Shown here: piece after piece, positions 22,090 to 31,784 of the stretch
Layout: the number at the start of each line of letters is the position of its first letter
Position numbering within the stretch: the first letter of the stretch is position 1
Origin: Vitrella brassicaformis
Taxonomy: Eukaryota; Sar; Vitrellaceae
Direction: 5' to 3'
DNA length: 64,000 nt
Assembly (NCBI GenBank): GCA_001179505.1
Contig: CDMY01000347.1
Coordinates: 223,475 to 287,474 of the forward strand
Translations under genes and position numbers: made by a program
Notes under the pieces: generated by a model
Told to the model about the DNA's origin: nothing
The model's input: only the letters and a program-made list of their open reading frames with translations
Database searches by the model: none

Positions 22090-22720
22090 TGAACCAACGA
22101 ACGAATGATATGGGTAGTGGCAGTGCAGTGGAGTGGGTGGGCTGAGGGGGAGGGGGTAGTGCAGTGGGGTGTTCTGTGCGGTGTGATTGGGTTCTTTCTT
22201 TCTGGTTGTGACTGATCGATCGGTGTGCTTTCATTAGTATGCTGTTTAAGCTTGTTTGCAACATGATGTTGCATGTTTGCACGGACACTCACACGTGTAA
22301 TTAATCCACTGGAGGGACACTGAGACGCATTAGTGAGTCTATGTCATCATGGACGAGTCAGGAAACAAGACGACAAACAACAAAGAACACACACACACAC
22401 ACACACATGCAGACGGACACGCACCTAGACAGAAATGGGTCAGTCAGTCAGTCAGTCAGGATGTCTGTACGAAACCCAAAAAGAAGCGATAAAAAAGGCA
22501 GCAGCACAACCACCAGCAGCAGCAGAGGCAGCTTAGCTTTCACATAAGAAAGAAAGCAGTATGTAAGACATCTGGCTGACCCCCCCAAAAGGACCAAACC
22601 GGTCGGCTAACCAGAAACCAACAAAAACAAGAAGGAACCGGCCAACCCCTCTCACTCTCCCCTCTAGGCCATTTACCTACGCATATAGGACCCGCACCCA
22701 GCCCACCCGCGCCGGTCGTT
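22090..22720. other. Convergent spacer, no gene seen
   Basis: Between the stop of the plus phosphatase (22089) and the stop of the TLC gene (22721). It contains a (CA)n run at about 22388-22410 and CAGT repeats at 22439-22458. Confidence 0.5.
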
Positions 22721-24041
22721 TCAGTCCTCTTTGTCGATAACGTCGGTGTCGTCTTCGCCGTTCCTGGTGGTCTCATCGTCGGCATCAGAGCCGTCCTCAC
22801 TGCGGATGTCGCCCTCCTTCTCAACTGCACTCAACAATGAATGACACACACCAAGCAGTGAATGAATGACACACACACACACACACACACAGGCAGGCAG
22901 GCAGGCAGGCAGTGTACTGCTGCTCAGTTTAGCTCACCTCCTTTGTTGACGATCACTTTGACGATCATCTTGCTGATCAGAATAAACCAAAAGATGTGCA
23001 AAATCTGATGAAGAAGGGAGAGAGGAACAAAGAGCAGCAGCAGCCACACAGACACCCAACATGTGTGTGTGTGTGTGGTCATCTAGCTGTCCATCCATCC
23101 CACCCCACCCACCGTGAGCAGCGACAGCATGAATGGCAGCAGTGTCGACCCGGCGGCCTCCTCGTATCTCCAATGGCAGTGCGGCTGCCACTCCCAGTAC
23201 TTCATCGGCGCCACCACACACACGACAGGGAACCACACCAGCCGCAGCACCAGAAACGACAGAGCGAACAGCCCGAAAAGCGTGTCCGACAGGACGCTCG
23301 GCCACACCGAGTAGATGCAGCTCTTGGCGCTGTAGAGCAGCACATCCACAGGGTCGTGCAGCAGGAGGACCACCATCCCGACCCGCCAGTAGTTGCACGT
23401 GTAGGATATGCCGATGAGCACCACGGTGGCGATGTGGTGGACCAGCATCTCGTAGAAGTCTTTCCTCTTGGTCTCCAGGAACAGGAAAATGCCCGAGGAG
23501 GACCAGAAGGCCATCTCGCCAATGTAGAGCGCCTTGATGGCGAGAGGCATCGTCATCTCGTCTGTGAGCAGACCCCTCCAGTACTCCTCCGTCTTGAACT
23601 CAAACAGCACCTTGCCGGCCCAGTCCGAGCAGTAGACACACAGCAGCGCCGCCGTCCACACCGACGATGTCAGGTGCCACAGACAGTACCTGACCGCATG
23701 TGAGCACAAACACGACACACAGACGGCGCGCGTGTGTCTATCTGTCTATGTGTCCGTGTGTTTCCTCACCAAGCATTCTCCTGGAATTTGAGTCTCTTTC
23801 CCGGCTTGGCCATCTTGCCGCTGACGTATCCGAGGAGGCTCGGCCACCTGCCTGTGTGCTTGTTGTGGGCGCCGCACACAAACAGCCGCACCACCAGCAG
23901 CACAACCATCCACACCAACAGATGCAGCATGTCCGTCGCCCGCAGCACTGGGTTGGCGAAGTACCGCCTCAGTTCGCATGGCAGCACGAACGACTTGAGG
24001 AACCGATGGACGCTGCTCAGCGGATCGGGGCCGTCAAGCAT
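22721..24041 (-). CDS. Ceramide-synthase-like TLC-domain membrane protein
   Basis: Four exons, 23770-24041, 23113-23689, 22938-23004 and 22721-22824, give 339 residues in phase. The protein has several hydrophobic spans (LHLLVWMVVLLVVRLFVCG, FGLFALSFLVLRLVWFPVV and others) and the TLC/Lag1 core: KRKDFYEMLVHHIATV with the His pair at 175-176, and LLHDPVDVLLYSAK with its two Asp residues at about 203-206. This core is the acyl-CoA binding and catalytic part of ceramide synthases, so N-acylation of a sphingoid base in the endoplasmic reticulum is the likely reaction. No homeodomain-like insert is present. The C-terminus is highly acidic (ends DDTDVIDKED), a common place for casein-kinase-2 regulation in this family. 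The start at 24041 was chosen because the upstream open frame has no hydrophobic or conserved content. Confidence 0.88.
22868..22912. repeat. (CA)n and (GGCA)n microsatellites inside an intron
   Basis: A CA run is followed directly by GGCA repeats within the last intron of the TLC gene. Confidence 0.75.
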
Positions 24042-24278
24042 GATCGGTGATGAGGACAGATAAATCAACACGAGGATAGGCTTGTCTGCGGCACAGAAGG
24101 CCGACGAGCCATCAAAATCGGCGGCTTCTTCGTGTTGGCGAGCTGAAGTATAGGCTCGCAAAGGGAGGCTCTCCGAAACGCGTCCAAACGATACGAAGAG
24201 CACAGGCTCAGCAAAGACCACATTGACGCATAAGCGCGTAACATAACTGCGGGGAAGAGAGATCTCCTGCTCTGACTG
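24042..24278. promoter_or_regulatory. Shared upstream region of the TLC and Rab genes
   Basis: 237 bp between the ATG codons at 24041 (-) and 24279 (+); no coding evidence. Confidence 0.4.
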
Positions 24279-26057
24279 ATGGGCTGCTCTGTCAGCAAGC
24301 GTAAGCACACAAAACTGGAGGCATCAAGTGCGCATCAGATTGGTGTGCTATGCTGCATGTCGGTTTCGTTTCATCAGCCGAAGACACCTTCGGGCCGGCC
24401 AGTGCACAGGTATGCAGGCAAGCACAGCACGCCGGACGGACCGTCACGGGTGCTCCATCTTTCTGTTTGCGTCAGGTTCGCATCTCGCAAGGTGTCGGCT
24501 CCAACGCACCAGCATCCAGGTAAGCAGACAGGCCGGGGCACAGGGCGGGAGAGGCGACAGACGACTTGACTCGCACTGGGCCCTGCCTGTGCTTGTTGCA
24601 GCGCCCTTGGTTCCACTGGTGCGGAGCGGGCGAGCTTAGAGTCAAAAGTGGTGAGTGCGGGCCTGTCTGATCTACGCGACACTGGCGGGGATGGATGGAT
24701 GGATGCTTCATGTGTGCAGGTGCTGCTGGGAGATTCGGGGGTGGGCAAGTCGAGCCTGGCGCTCAGATTCTGCCAGGGTGTGTGAGAAATGATGACTGAC
24801 GCGAACAGCCAACACAAGCAAAGGACGACTCTGTGTGTGTGTGTGTGTGTGTTGTGGTGGTGTTTGTGTGTCAGGGAGGTTCTCGCCCTACCACGAAGTC
24901 ACCATCGGTGAGCTTGCAGCCACACATGGATAGGCTATCAGATGCACATGTGTCGCTGGTTGGCTGATTGGTTGGTTCGTCCACAGGCGCGGCGTTTCTG
25001 CAGCAAATTGTCAGGCTGAAGGATGGTATGATGGCGTGGGAATGGACGCACCGCAAGTGTGCATCTTGTTCATATCACTCTTTTCTGCGCTGATTGGGTC
25101 GTTCACGTCACGCAGGGAGCCAGCTGAAGCTGCACATATGGGATACGGGCGGACAGGAACGGTACGCAAAACACTCACGAACAGCCTGCTTACTTGCACG
25201 AGACCATGTCGTGAGCTTGCGGGTGGATGTGTGTCTGCTGCGGCATAGGTTTCGCGCGATGGCACCGCTGTACTATCGGTAAGTGTCCATCCAACACGCG
25301 GCGCACACTCTCGACGAGGCGTGTGATGCTGGTCATCCATGTGTGTGTGTGTGTGTTCCTTTGTTTCTGTTACTGTCAGCGATGCGTGGGGTGCGGTGAT
25401 TGTCTACGACTGCAGCCACGCCCCGACATGGGAATCAGTCAAATTCTGGGTGGGTGGGTGTGCATGTGTCTGGGTGTGTTGTGAGTGTGTGTGTGTGTAT
25501 GTGTTTGTGTGTGTGACGTGTGACGTCTTAACAGGTGGGTGAGTTGCAGGCCAAGGGCCGCCCCAACTGCTGCATGGCCATCGCGGCCAACAAGTGCGAC
25601 ACGCAGGACTGGCAAGTAGACTCTAAGGTATGAATGAATGGATGTATGTGGGTTCGATGGTGCCGCCGCGATCCACGAGCATTCCTGTGTGTGTCTGTTT
25701 CCATTCCAGGAGGCTCGGGAGTACTGTGAGAGCAATGACTTCATCTTTGTGGAGTGCTCAGCCAAGGTGGGTGGGCGGGCGGACCAGTGAGCCAACAGTC
25801 ACGCACTACATATGTGTGCCTGCCTCTCTGATTGCCTGTCGTCTCTGTCTGTCTGGGCAGACTGGAGAGAACGTCGGCAGGCTATTTGAGCTCCTAGGTA
25901 CGGAGAGAGGCATCCATTACACACACGCACGAATGATAATAGATAGATCTGTCGATGTGTGTGGATGTGATGTGTGTGGACGCATGTACGTGTTTATGTG
26001 ATCCCTCCATCAGCCAACAAGGTGTACCAGCAGATGCTCAAAGGCGACCCCAGATAG
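24279..26057 (+). CDS. ARA6/Rab5B-like small GTPase with N-terminal MGC
   Basis: Fourteen exons join to 218 codons in phase: 24279-24300, 24378-24409, 24476-24519, 24602-24650, 24720-24777, 24875-24907, 24987-25025, 25116-25161, 25249-25278, 25380-25449, 25535-25627, 25710-25766, 25861-25897 and 26014-26057. It starts MGCSVSK, a myristoylation and palmitoylation signal, and ends KGDPR with no prenylation cysteines. That combination defines plant ARA6 and apicomplexan Rab5B. G motifs: GDSGVGKS (53-60), WDTGGQE (101-107), NKCD (160-163) and ECSAK (187-191); the span after the P-loop (VTIGAAFLQQIV) is Rab5-group-like. It should act on endosomal membranes. Switch II has Gly104 where Rabs have Ala. 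About 48 residues precede the G domain. Confidence 0.92.
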
Positions 26058-26599
26058 ATGAGAAACGGCCAGGCAGCCAGCCAGCCAGGATCTAAGGACT
26101 CTAGCTGTCGGTGTGGTGGTGGTGTACAGTACCAATCAATAACACGCGATCGCACACACTTCTATTGACTAACTCACACGATGGTACACGCAGAAAGCAG
26201 AACACTTGGCTGGCCACTGCCCTTTTTGAGACCGACCGCATTGACCACCTACCTCTGTTTAGCGTTGCATACATAAACATGCATCCGTGTGTTTCTGTGG
26301 GTCTGTGGGTCTCTCTCTCTCTGATTGGCATGTCGCGACACTTTCCCCCACACTCAATGTACAGCTGTGTTTCTTGGAGGTGAGCAGCCCCAGACTCAGC
26401 CAACACGTACATCCACACCACACATGAATGATGCTCGGTGCTTAAGGACAGAGAGAGAGAGAGAGGCAGACGGAGAGGGAGGGAGGGAGGGAGGGGCATG
26501 CAGCACCAAGAGACGATGGGCCCATCCATCCATCCATCCATCCCATGTAAGGCAGCCCGATAGACAGCGCATGTGTGTGGTTATAGCGCTGCATGCATA
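26058..26599. other. Convergent spacer, no gene seen
   Basis: Contains GA and GGGA runs at about 26452-26490 and CCAT repeats at 26522-26542. No coding signal. Confidence 0.5.
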
Positions 26600-26941
26600 T
26601 CATTTCTCCGCCTCCTGTGGCTCCCGTTTGACCGTCACGTCCGCGGCAGCGGTCAGGTCAATCACCTCGGGCTGCTTCCCCTTCATCTGCCGGCGATACC
26701 GCCGCATCTTCCCCCACGCCTGCCGGGCCAGCTGCCGGGCCTTGACCTTCTCCAGCGCCTGCAGGGGACAGAGACATGCGTACTTACATGCAGTTGGTTG
26801 CAGCGCCCAGTGGCATCCACTCACCTTGGTGATGCGCTTGTCCAGGCACCCAACCTGCTTCATGTACTTGTGAAAGTTGCTCTGCTCCATCCAGCATCGG
26901 ATGTCAGGCGTCCCAATGAGGCCCCTGCTACGACGCCCCAT
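26600..26941 (-). CDS. Small basic protein with SUMO-interaction and SUMO-acceptor-like motifs
   Basis: Two exons, 26825-26941 and 26600-26758, join in phase 0 to a 91-residue protein. The N-terminal two thirds is basic and probably helical (FHKYMKQVGC, RQLARQAWGKMRRYRRQM). The last quarter reads PEVIDLTAAADVTVKREPQEAEK in two adjacent motifs: VIDLT fits the hydrophobic core of a SUMO-interacting motif, and VKRE fits the SUMO-acceptor consensus (hydrophobic-K-x-E). No family is recognised. It may be a nuclear regulator, which is inference. It lies head-to-head with the WD40 gene, with only 72 bp between the start codons. A longer upstream open frame was rejected because it runs antisense to the WD40 coding sequence. 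Confidence 0.65.
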   Translation of the reverse strand: MGRRSRGLIGTPDIRCWMEQSNFHKYMKQVGCLDKRITKVSGCHWALQPTACKYACLCPLQALEKVKARQLARQAWGKMRRYRRQMKGKQPEVIDLTAAADVTVKREPQEAEK

Positions 26942-27013
26942 CGCAGCAACCGCCTCAATCACCACCACCTCGACCGAGACGGCCAGGGGGCAAAAGCAAC
27001 AGCTCGCTTCGTC
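26942..27013. promoter_or_regulatory. 72-bp region between divergent starts
   Basis: The shortest head-to-head spacing in the window (ATG at 26941 on minus and 27014 on plus). Promoter elements must overlap the untranslated or coding parts. Confidence 0.4.
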
Positions 27014-28307
27014 ATGGGTGGCTGTTTGTCGAAAAAATGCTGGCGCGGTAGTGCCGGTGCACATCTGGTGCCTGATGGCGCATCTGCTGCATACGGGCCC
27101 CCTCGAGACGGCGGTAGAGACGAGGCCCCAACTGGCGGCAAACCTCTCTGGGCAGCGACTGACGAGGACTCCCTCAGAGGCCTGGCGGTCACCAAAGACG
27201 ACCAATGGCTGCGGACGTTCGTCGGCGCAGCCAGTGGCAGCATTCTGCAGTACGCCTACCCGACAACTGGAAGATCCGGCGATGAGTGGCGCTCGCCGCA
27301 GCGGTCGAGGGCGCATGAGAAGGCCATTCGGTGTCTTGCACTCAACTGCTCTCCGTCTGACGCTGCTGGGGCCGGCCAGATCCTCGCCTCTGCAAGTGCC
27401 GATGCGACAGTGAAGCTACATCGGCTTTCGGATGGCGATGGCCGTGGTGGCGCTTTCTTGTCCCTCGATGAGTGTCGCACCCTCACGGGCCACTCATTTG
27501 CCGTCACTTCTCTGGCTTTTGGCGGCCAACAGAGCGAGTGGCTCGTGTCTGGCGGGAGGGACTGCACCATGCGGCTGTGGGACGTGGAGGCAGGCAGGTG
27601 CGTCTGCACACAGTACGTCCCGCAGAACATCGTCCTCGCCTGTCGCACACTGCCAACAGCGCCATCGGCCCTCTCTGTCGACCCACTCGGCGGCTTCTGC
27701 GTCGCCCAGTGTGGTGAGGACCTCCGGCTTCGTCTGTGGGTGTGCAGCACCGCACGGCAGAGCATGTCATGTGTGGAGTCTGTCAGTGTTGGGACCGACC
27801 AGCCTGTGTGCTGTGCGATCGGGACGGGCGCGGCGGCCAACATGCTGGCTGTTGGCACAAAGGGCTTCTCGAGAGGGCAGTGCAGACTGAGTGGCTACGA
27901 CCTGCGGGCACTCGGTAAAGGTCAGTCAGAGAAGGGGAAAGAAACCAGAACATCCCACAGAGAGAGACACGTGACGTGAAATGGTATGTTCAGGTGCAGT
28001 GTGGGAGCACGCTGACATGTTCGAGCACTCTGTGGAGGATGTCACGGCGGCACAGGTGTCTCCCGTCAGCACCAACCTGACGGCATGCATCGCCACGGCA
28101 AAGGACGGACAGATAGTGGCGGCCGAGCTGGCCAGTGGGTGTGTGCTGTGGCGGGAGACATGCCACACCGTGCCATGGACAGGGTGCTGCATGGCTGGGG
28201 GCTCTTTCGTGTCGCTGTCGCAGAGCCATGTGTGGCTGTGGGAATGGGAAAGACTGAGGGAGGCGCCGCAGCTCGTTACGAGGACGCCGGGGGCTCTCAT
28301 GATGTGA
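27014..28307 (+). CDS. WD40-repeat protein with N-terminal MGGC acylation signal
   Basis: Exon 27014-27914 (or 27920, since both donors keep phase) joins exon 27994-28307, giving about 404 residues. It begins MGGCLSKKCW, a good N-myristoylation plus palmitoylation signal, so membrane attachment is likely. WD40-type blades are visible: HEKAIRCLALN with ILASASADATVKLHRL, then LTGHSFAVTSLAF with WLVSGGRDCTMRLWDVEAG, then weaker ones (CGEDLRLRLWVC, SQSHVWLWEWE). The protein is predicted to be a beta-propeller scaffold; no specific orthologue is recognised. The Rab gene upstream also starts with an MGC signal, but the two are unrelated in sequence. Confidence 0.82.
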
Positions 28308-28732
28308 ATGTGTGTTGTGTGTGTCTATGCGGATCATGGGTCTCTGGTATCTGATTGAATTCATTAGTGTGCGCACCGGATGAAGGATTGACTGATAAAC
28401 GTCAGATCGATAAAGGCGGTCTCACTGCACTCACTGACACACGCAACGACACGACACAACACAGTGCATGTCACTCTCTGACGCTTTCTGCATGGCATGG
28501 ACACACCCAGGTCAACCATCGTTCGTCGCAGATATGGCCAGCCGCACAGCCATCTACTTGTTGGTTGTTCTGTATAGACACACAAAATGCCAACCATGAC
28601 GGACGAAAAAAGCCGGGCACGTCGACAGGACACGGGCAAAAGCATGGACACTCACCGAACCGCCCACTCACCCACCCCCTCACAAAACAGCGCCCACCCA
28701 GTGGCACCCACCACACACCCACCCATCTACTT
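28308..28732. other. Convergent spacer, no gene seen
   Basis: Between the WD40 stop and the GT92 stop; CA-rich, without coding evidence. Confidence 0.5.
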
Positions 28733-31435
28733 CTACGCGTCTCTGCGTGTATCCCTGACGCTCACATCCGCGAACCTCCGTGCCGTGCTGTCAATATTCC
28801 TCGTGATAGCATCCACATACGCCCACGCCGACCGGTCCTCCTCCCGCCGCCACCAGCTATGGACCACACTCGTCTCGTTGGCGCGGATCGCAACGTTAGG
28901 CACAACACTGGCCGCCACAAGATCCCCCGACCCACCCACACCCCCACCGCCACCCTCGTCAGCCGTCGGCTCCTCGGCATCGATCTCCTTGTAGTGGTGC
29001 AGCCGGGCCACCGTCCCCCTCACCTCCACCAGCCGATAGTGCGTGGACGGATCCCAGTCTGGCGGGAGGGAGAGGGCGTCGGTGGAGGTGCCCCGCTGCG
29101 CCTCCTGGATGAAGTGGCGGAGGAGGCACAGCCGGTCGGCGCCTCGCTTGCTGTCCAGGAGGGTGAGGAAGTCGCCTGTGCGGTTCCTGATGGCCTCGTT
29201 GCGCATGGACGCGGAGAAGGAGTCCAGCGGCCTCTCGCAGTCCTGGAATTGACGCACGAGCTCATCCACATCGCTGGCAGAATCGACTCCCAGCCGCCTC
29301 GCCGTGTCGAGCATCGCCGTTTCTCCCTCTCCCTCGGTGCAGAGTGCCCGCTTGAGAGGCTCGAACGCGTTGCTCACAGCTCTGGGCCAGTCGGCGGGCA
29401 TCTCGTGGAAATCCTCAGGCTGAACGTGATGCACAAACGCTGTTTTGAGTCTCCTCGGGCGGACCACCACCTTAGCCCGGCTGTTGGGCCCCCTGGGAGT
29501 GCCTGAGCGGATGTGGGTGCTGCTCCGCTGCAGGCTCCACAACACATCTTGCCAACGCAGTGGGCAGCCGCCCCCCGAGGCACCAGCAGCGGCCGAGTCA
29601 AACAGCCGCACCGCCTTGGCACTTGGGTAGAGAGAGCTGTCCTCATCCCCCGAGATGTTGCAGTCCCTCTGCCGTGGCGCCTGCGAGTCCGCCCCCTCTT
29701 CAGTGAAGAAAAAGTGGTTGCGAAAGATGAAGGCGCCCGACTCGGGGAAGGCGAGAGACAGATCCATCAGCAGGGAGGGCAGCAGCGGTGGGCTGGCTAG
29801 CGCCGCGGCGTCTTGCTGGTCGACAGCGCGCTTCAGGTACGGGAAGATGGCCTCGTCGAGGTCGGCGTAGAGGAGAAACATGGTGTCGAGGTGCCGCAAC
29901 CGGCACTCGTTGATCTGCGCCACCTGCGCGTAGTCCCACACGTCATCGTACGGCCGCACGGGCAGCCGCCACCGCACCACCTCCACCAAACCCTCTTGCT
30001 CATACAGGTCCAGCAGCGCCCTCACCGAAGCGCTGACGGGGAAGTGCGACTCATAGAAAGTGAATAACTCGGCACCGAGGGCACGGAAGGTCTCTACGAA
30101 CTCGACAATGCGGTCGACGCTGTCCATCTCGCCCGTCAGGGGGTTTGGGGATCCCCAATAGGGGCGAACACAGACAGCCAGGGTGCGTCGGTAGGTGGGA
30201 GGGGGGCCGCAGGACGGCAGAGGGATGGGCGGTGCGGGCACGGTAGACGATGGCCGAAGCAGGGGCCTGACACGATCACCATTACCACAGCATACCCGTG
30301 GCAGGCAGCGGATGGGCAAGGCGGCCGTCTCATGTCTGTGATCAGGTAATTACCTGACAGGGAGTCGCACGCCGAGTCTCCTCCTGAGCATGGTTTGGGC
30401 AGCCTCCGCCACCTTGACCTCCCGCCACAGCGACACCTTGGTGGGCATGGTGCCGACCAGCTCCCCCTCTGCGGGGTGGGGGCACTCCGACTTTCGGAAC
30501 AACCGCCCAGCTGATGACGTCCGCACCTCTACGTGAAACAGAGGCCTGACAAGACAAGACGACACACACATCGAACTCACTGCTGCACGTAAGTTGGTTG
30601 CATCTGAGAGGATGGGCTGGGTGCACTGACTGACCTGCACTGGAGAAAGAAGGGGTAGAACTCCTTGTACTGCCCGTCGTAGCGCATCATCTTAACCGTC
30701 ATGTTGCCCGGCACCCACTCGCCGTCTACAGGACCCCACGATGGACAGCTGCCCCACCTCTCTGCCGTGGGCGGGTCGCGCGGATACCACAGTGCACAGC
30801 GGATGGCTGGCCGCGGCTTGCGGCGCACCAACGACACAATGACAACCTGAACAAAGACAAGCGGATCAGATCAGTCGCTGTGAGGCGAAGTTGACTGACG
30901 GACTCACCTCAGGCGGAGATGGCACGTCCCTCACGACCCCCAGGGGCATCTCCCCCAGCTCCCGCCCCTCCGGCCGCCTGTCCATGTCGTCCCACCACGC
31001 CGACCGCACCCACGCATCAGTCACGCCATCCACACGAACCCAATCGTCCTCTGCCAGGGCCTGTCCCATAGACTCATTAGCAGCAGCAGCAGCAGCAGCA
31101 GCAGCACTGCTCTTGGCGGCGCGGAGATTGCCGTCCGCACGTTTCGTTGCGGCCTTCCGCACCCCTTCATCGATGCTCTCAGCGTCCTGCTCAGCCCACT
31201 CCGTCACGCTGGACACAACGGACGCCAGCCGAAGGGTCTCCATCAGACAGACGACACAGATGGTGAGGACGATGGCGCACGAGATGATACGGAACCTGGC
31301 GAGCGACGCGCTGCCACCCTTAGCGAGTAATGAAGGCGGTAGTCGTTGTGGTCCGTTGTGTGAGCTGCTGCCGAAGCACTCGACCTTCTGCTTGCGCTGA
31401 GCGGGGTGGCTGCTGCCTGAGCAGTACTCGGGCAT
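28733..31435 (-). CDS. Type II membrane glycosyltransferase, GT92-like
   Basis: Four exons, 30908-31435, 30635-30846, 30354-30545 and 28733-30266, give 821 residues in phase. A cytosolic N-terminus is followed by one hydrophobic anchor at about 48-68 (IISCAIVLTICVVCLM), the layout of Golgi type II enzymes. The stem has a poly-Ala run coded by a GCA repeat. The catalytic region starts LAVCVRPYWG and contains VEFVETFRALGAELFTFYES, YAQVAQINECRLRH and LLYADLDEAIFP. These match the order of the GT92 (DUF23) family: Cys-x-Lys/Arg-P, the ALGA-FYE block, QINDC-like, and the metal-binding DxD-like DLDE. Members are retaining or inverting galactosyl-type transferases acting on glycans in the Golgi; the exact substrate cannot be read. 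It lies head-to-head with LSM14, 349 bp away. Confidence 0.85.
31076..31104. repeat. (GCA)n trinucleotide run coding poly-Ala
   Basis: Nine or so GCA units inside exon 1 of the GT92-like gene. On the minus strand it encodes a run of Ala. Confidence 0.85.
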
Positions 31436-31784
31436 CGATGGCTGGCCGGATGAGAGCTGGCGATGACGAGGCCGTCACCCAGGCATTGTCACGAGAGCGG
31501 TCCTATGCAGCGAGCGCATTTGAGACCCGCAGAGTCGCTGGTTTCTGGCTGCGCCGGTCAATCATACATTCGCACTGTGGAGGCCTTTTGCCTGCAAGCT
31601 CAAGTGCAAGCTCGCTGGAATGGAACGCTGAGAGAAGCTGAGCTCTCTTTAGAGTGGTCTGCCTCTCTGACGTGCTCCATTTTCTCGAATTTTTGCTGTT
31701 GTTTTTCGCCTCTGACTGTGTTGGCTCGTGGCGCCCGCCTTTTCCCTCCCTCCCTCCTCCTTAATTTCCCCCGTGTGAGTGGCG
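31436..31784. promoter_or_regulatory. Shared upstream region of the GT92-like and LSM14 genes
   Basis: 349 bp between divergent start codons, with pyrimidine-rich stretches on the plus strand just before the LSM14 ATG. Confidence 0.4.

Noticed and set aside
26573-27013. Upstream extension of the WD40 frame to about 26573
   Set aside because: It overlaps the small minus-strand gene antisense and would bury the MGGC acylation start at 27014.
28355-29506. 383-codon plus-strand open frame
   Set aside because: It is antisense to the GT92-like coding exon, which has family motifs; high GC keeps the opposite frame open.
31076-31104. GCA run as a CRISPR-like or regulatory repeat
   Set aside because: It is a simple trinucleotide run coding poly-Ala in frame.
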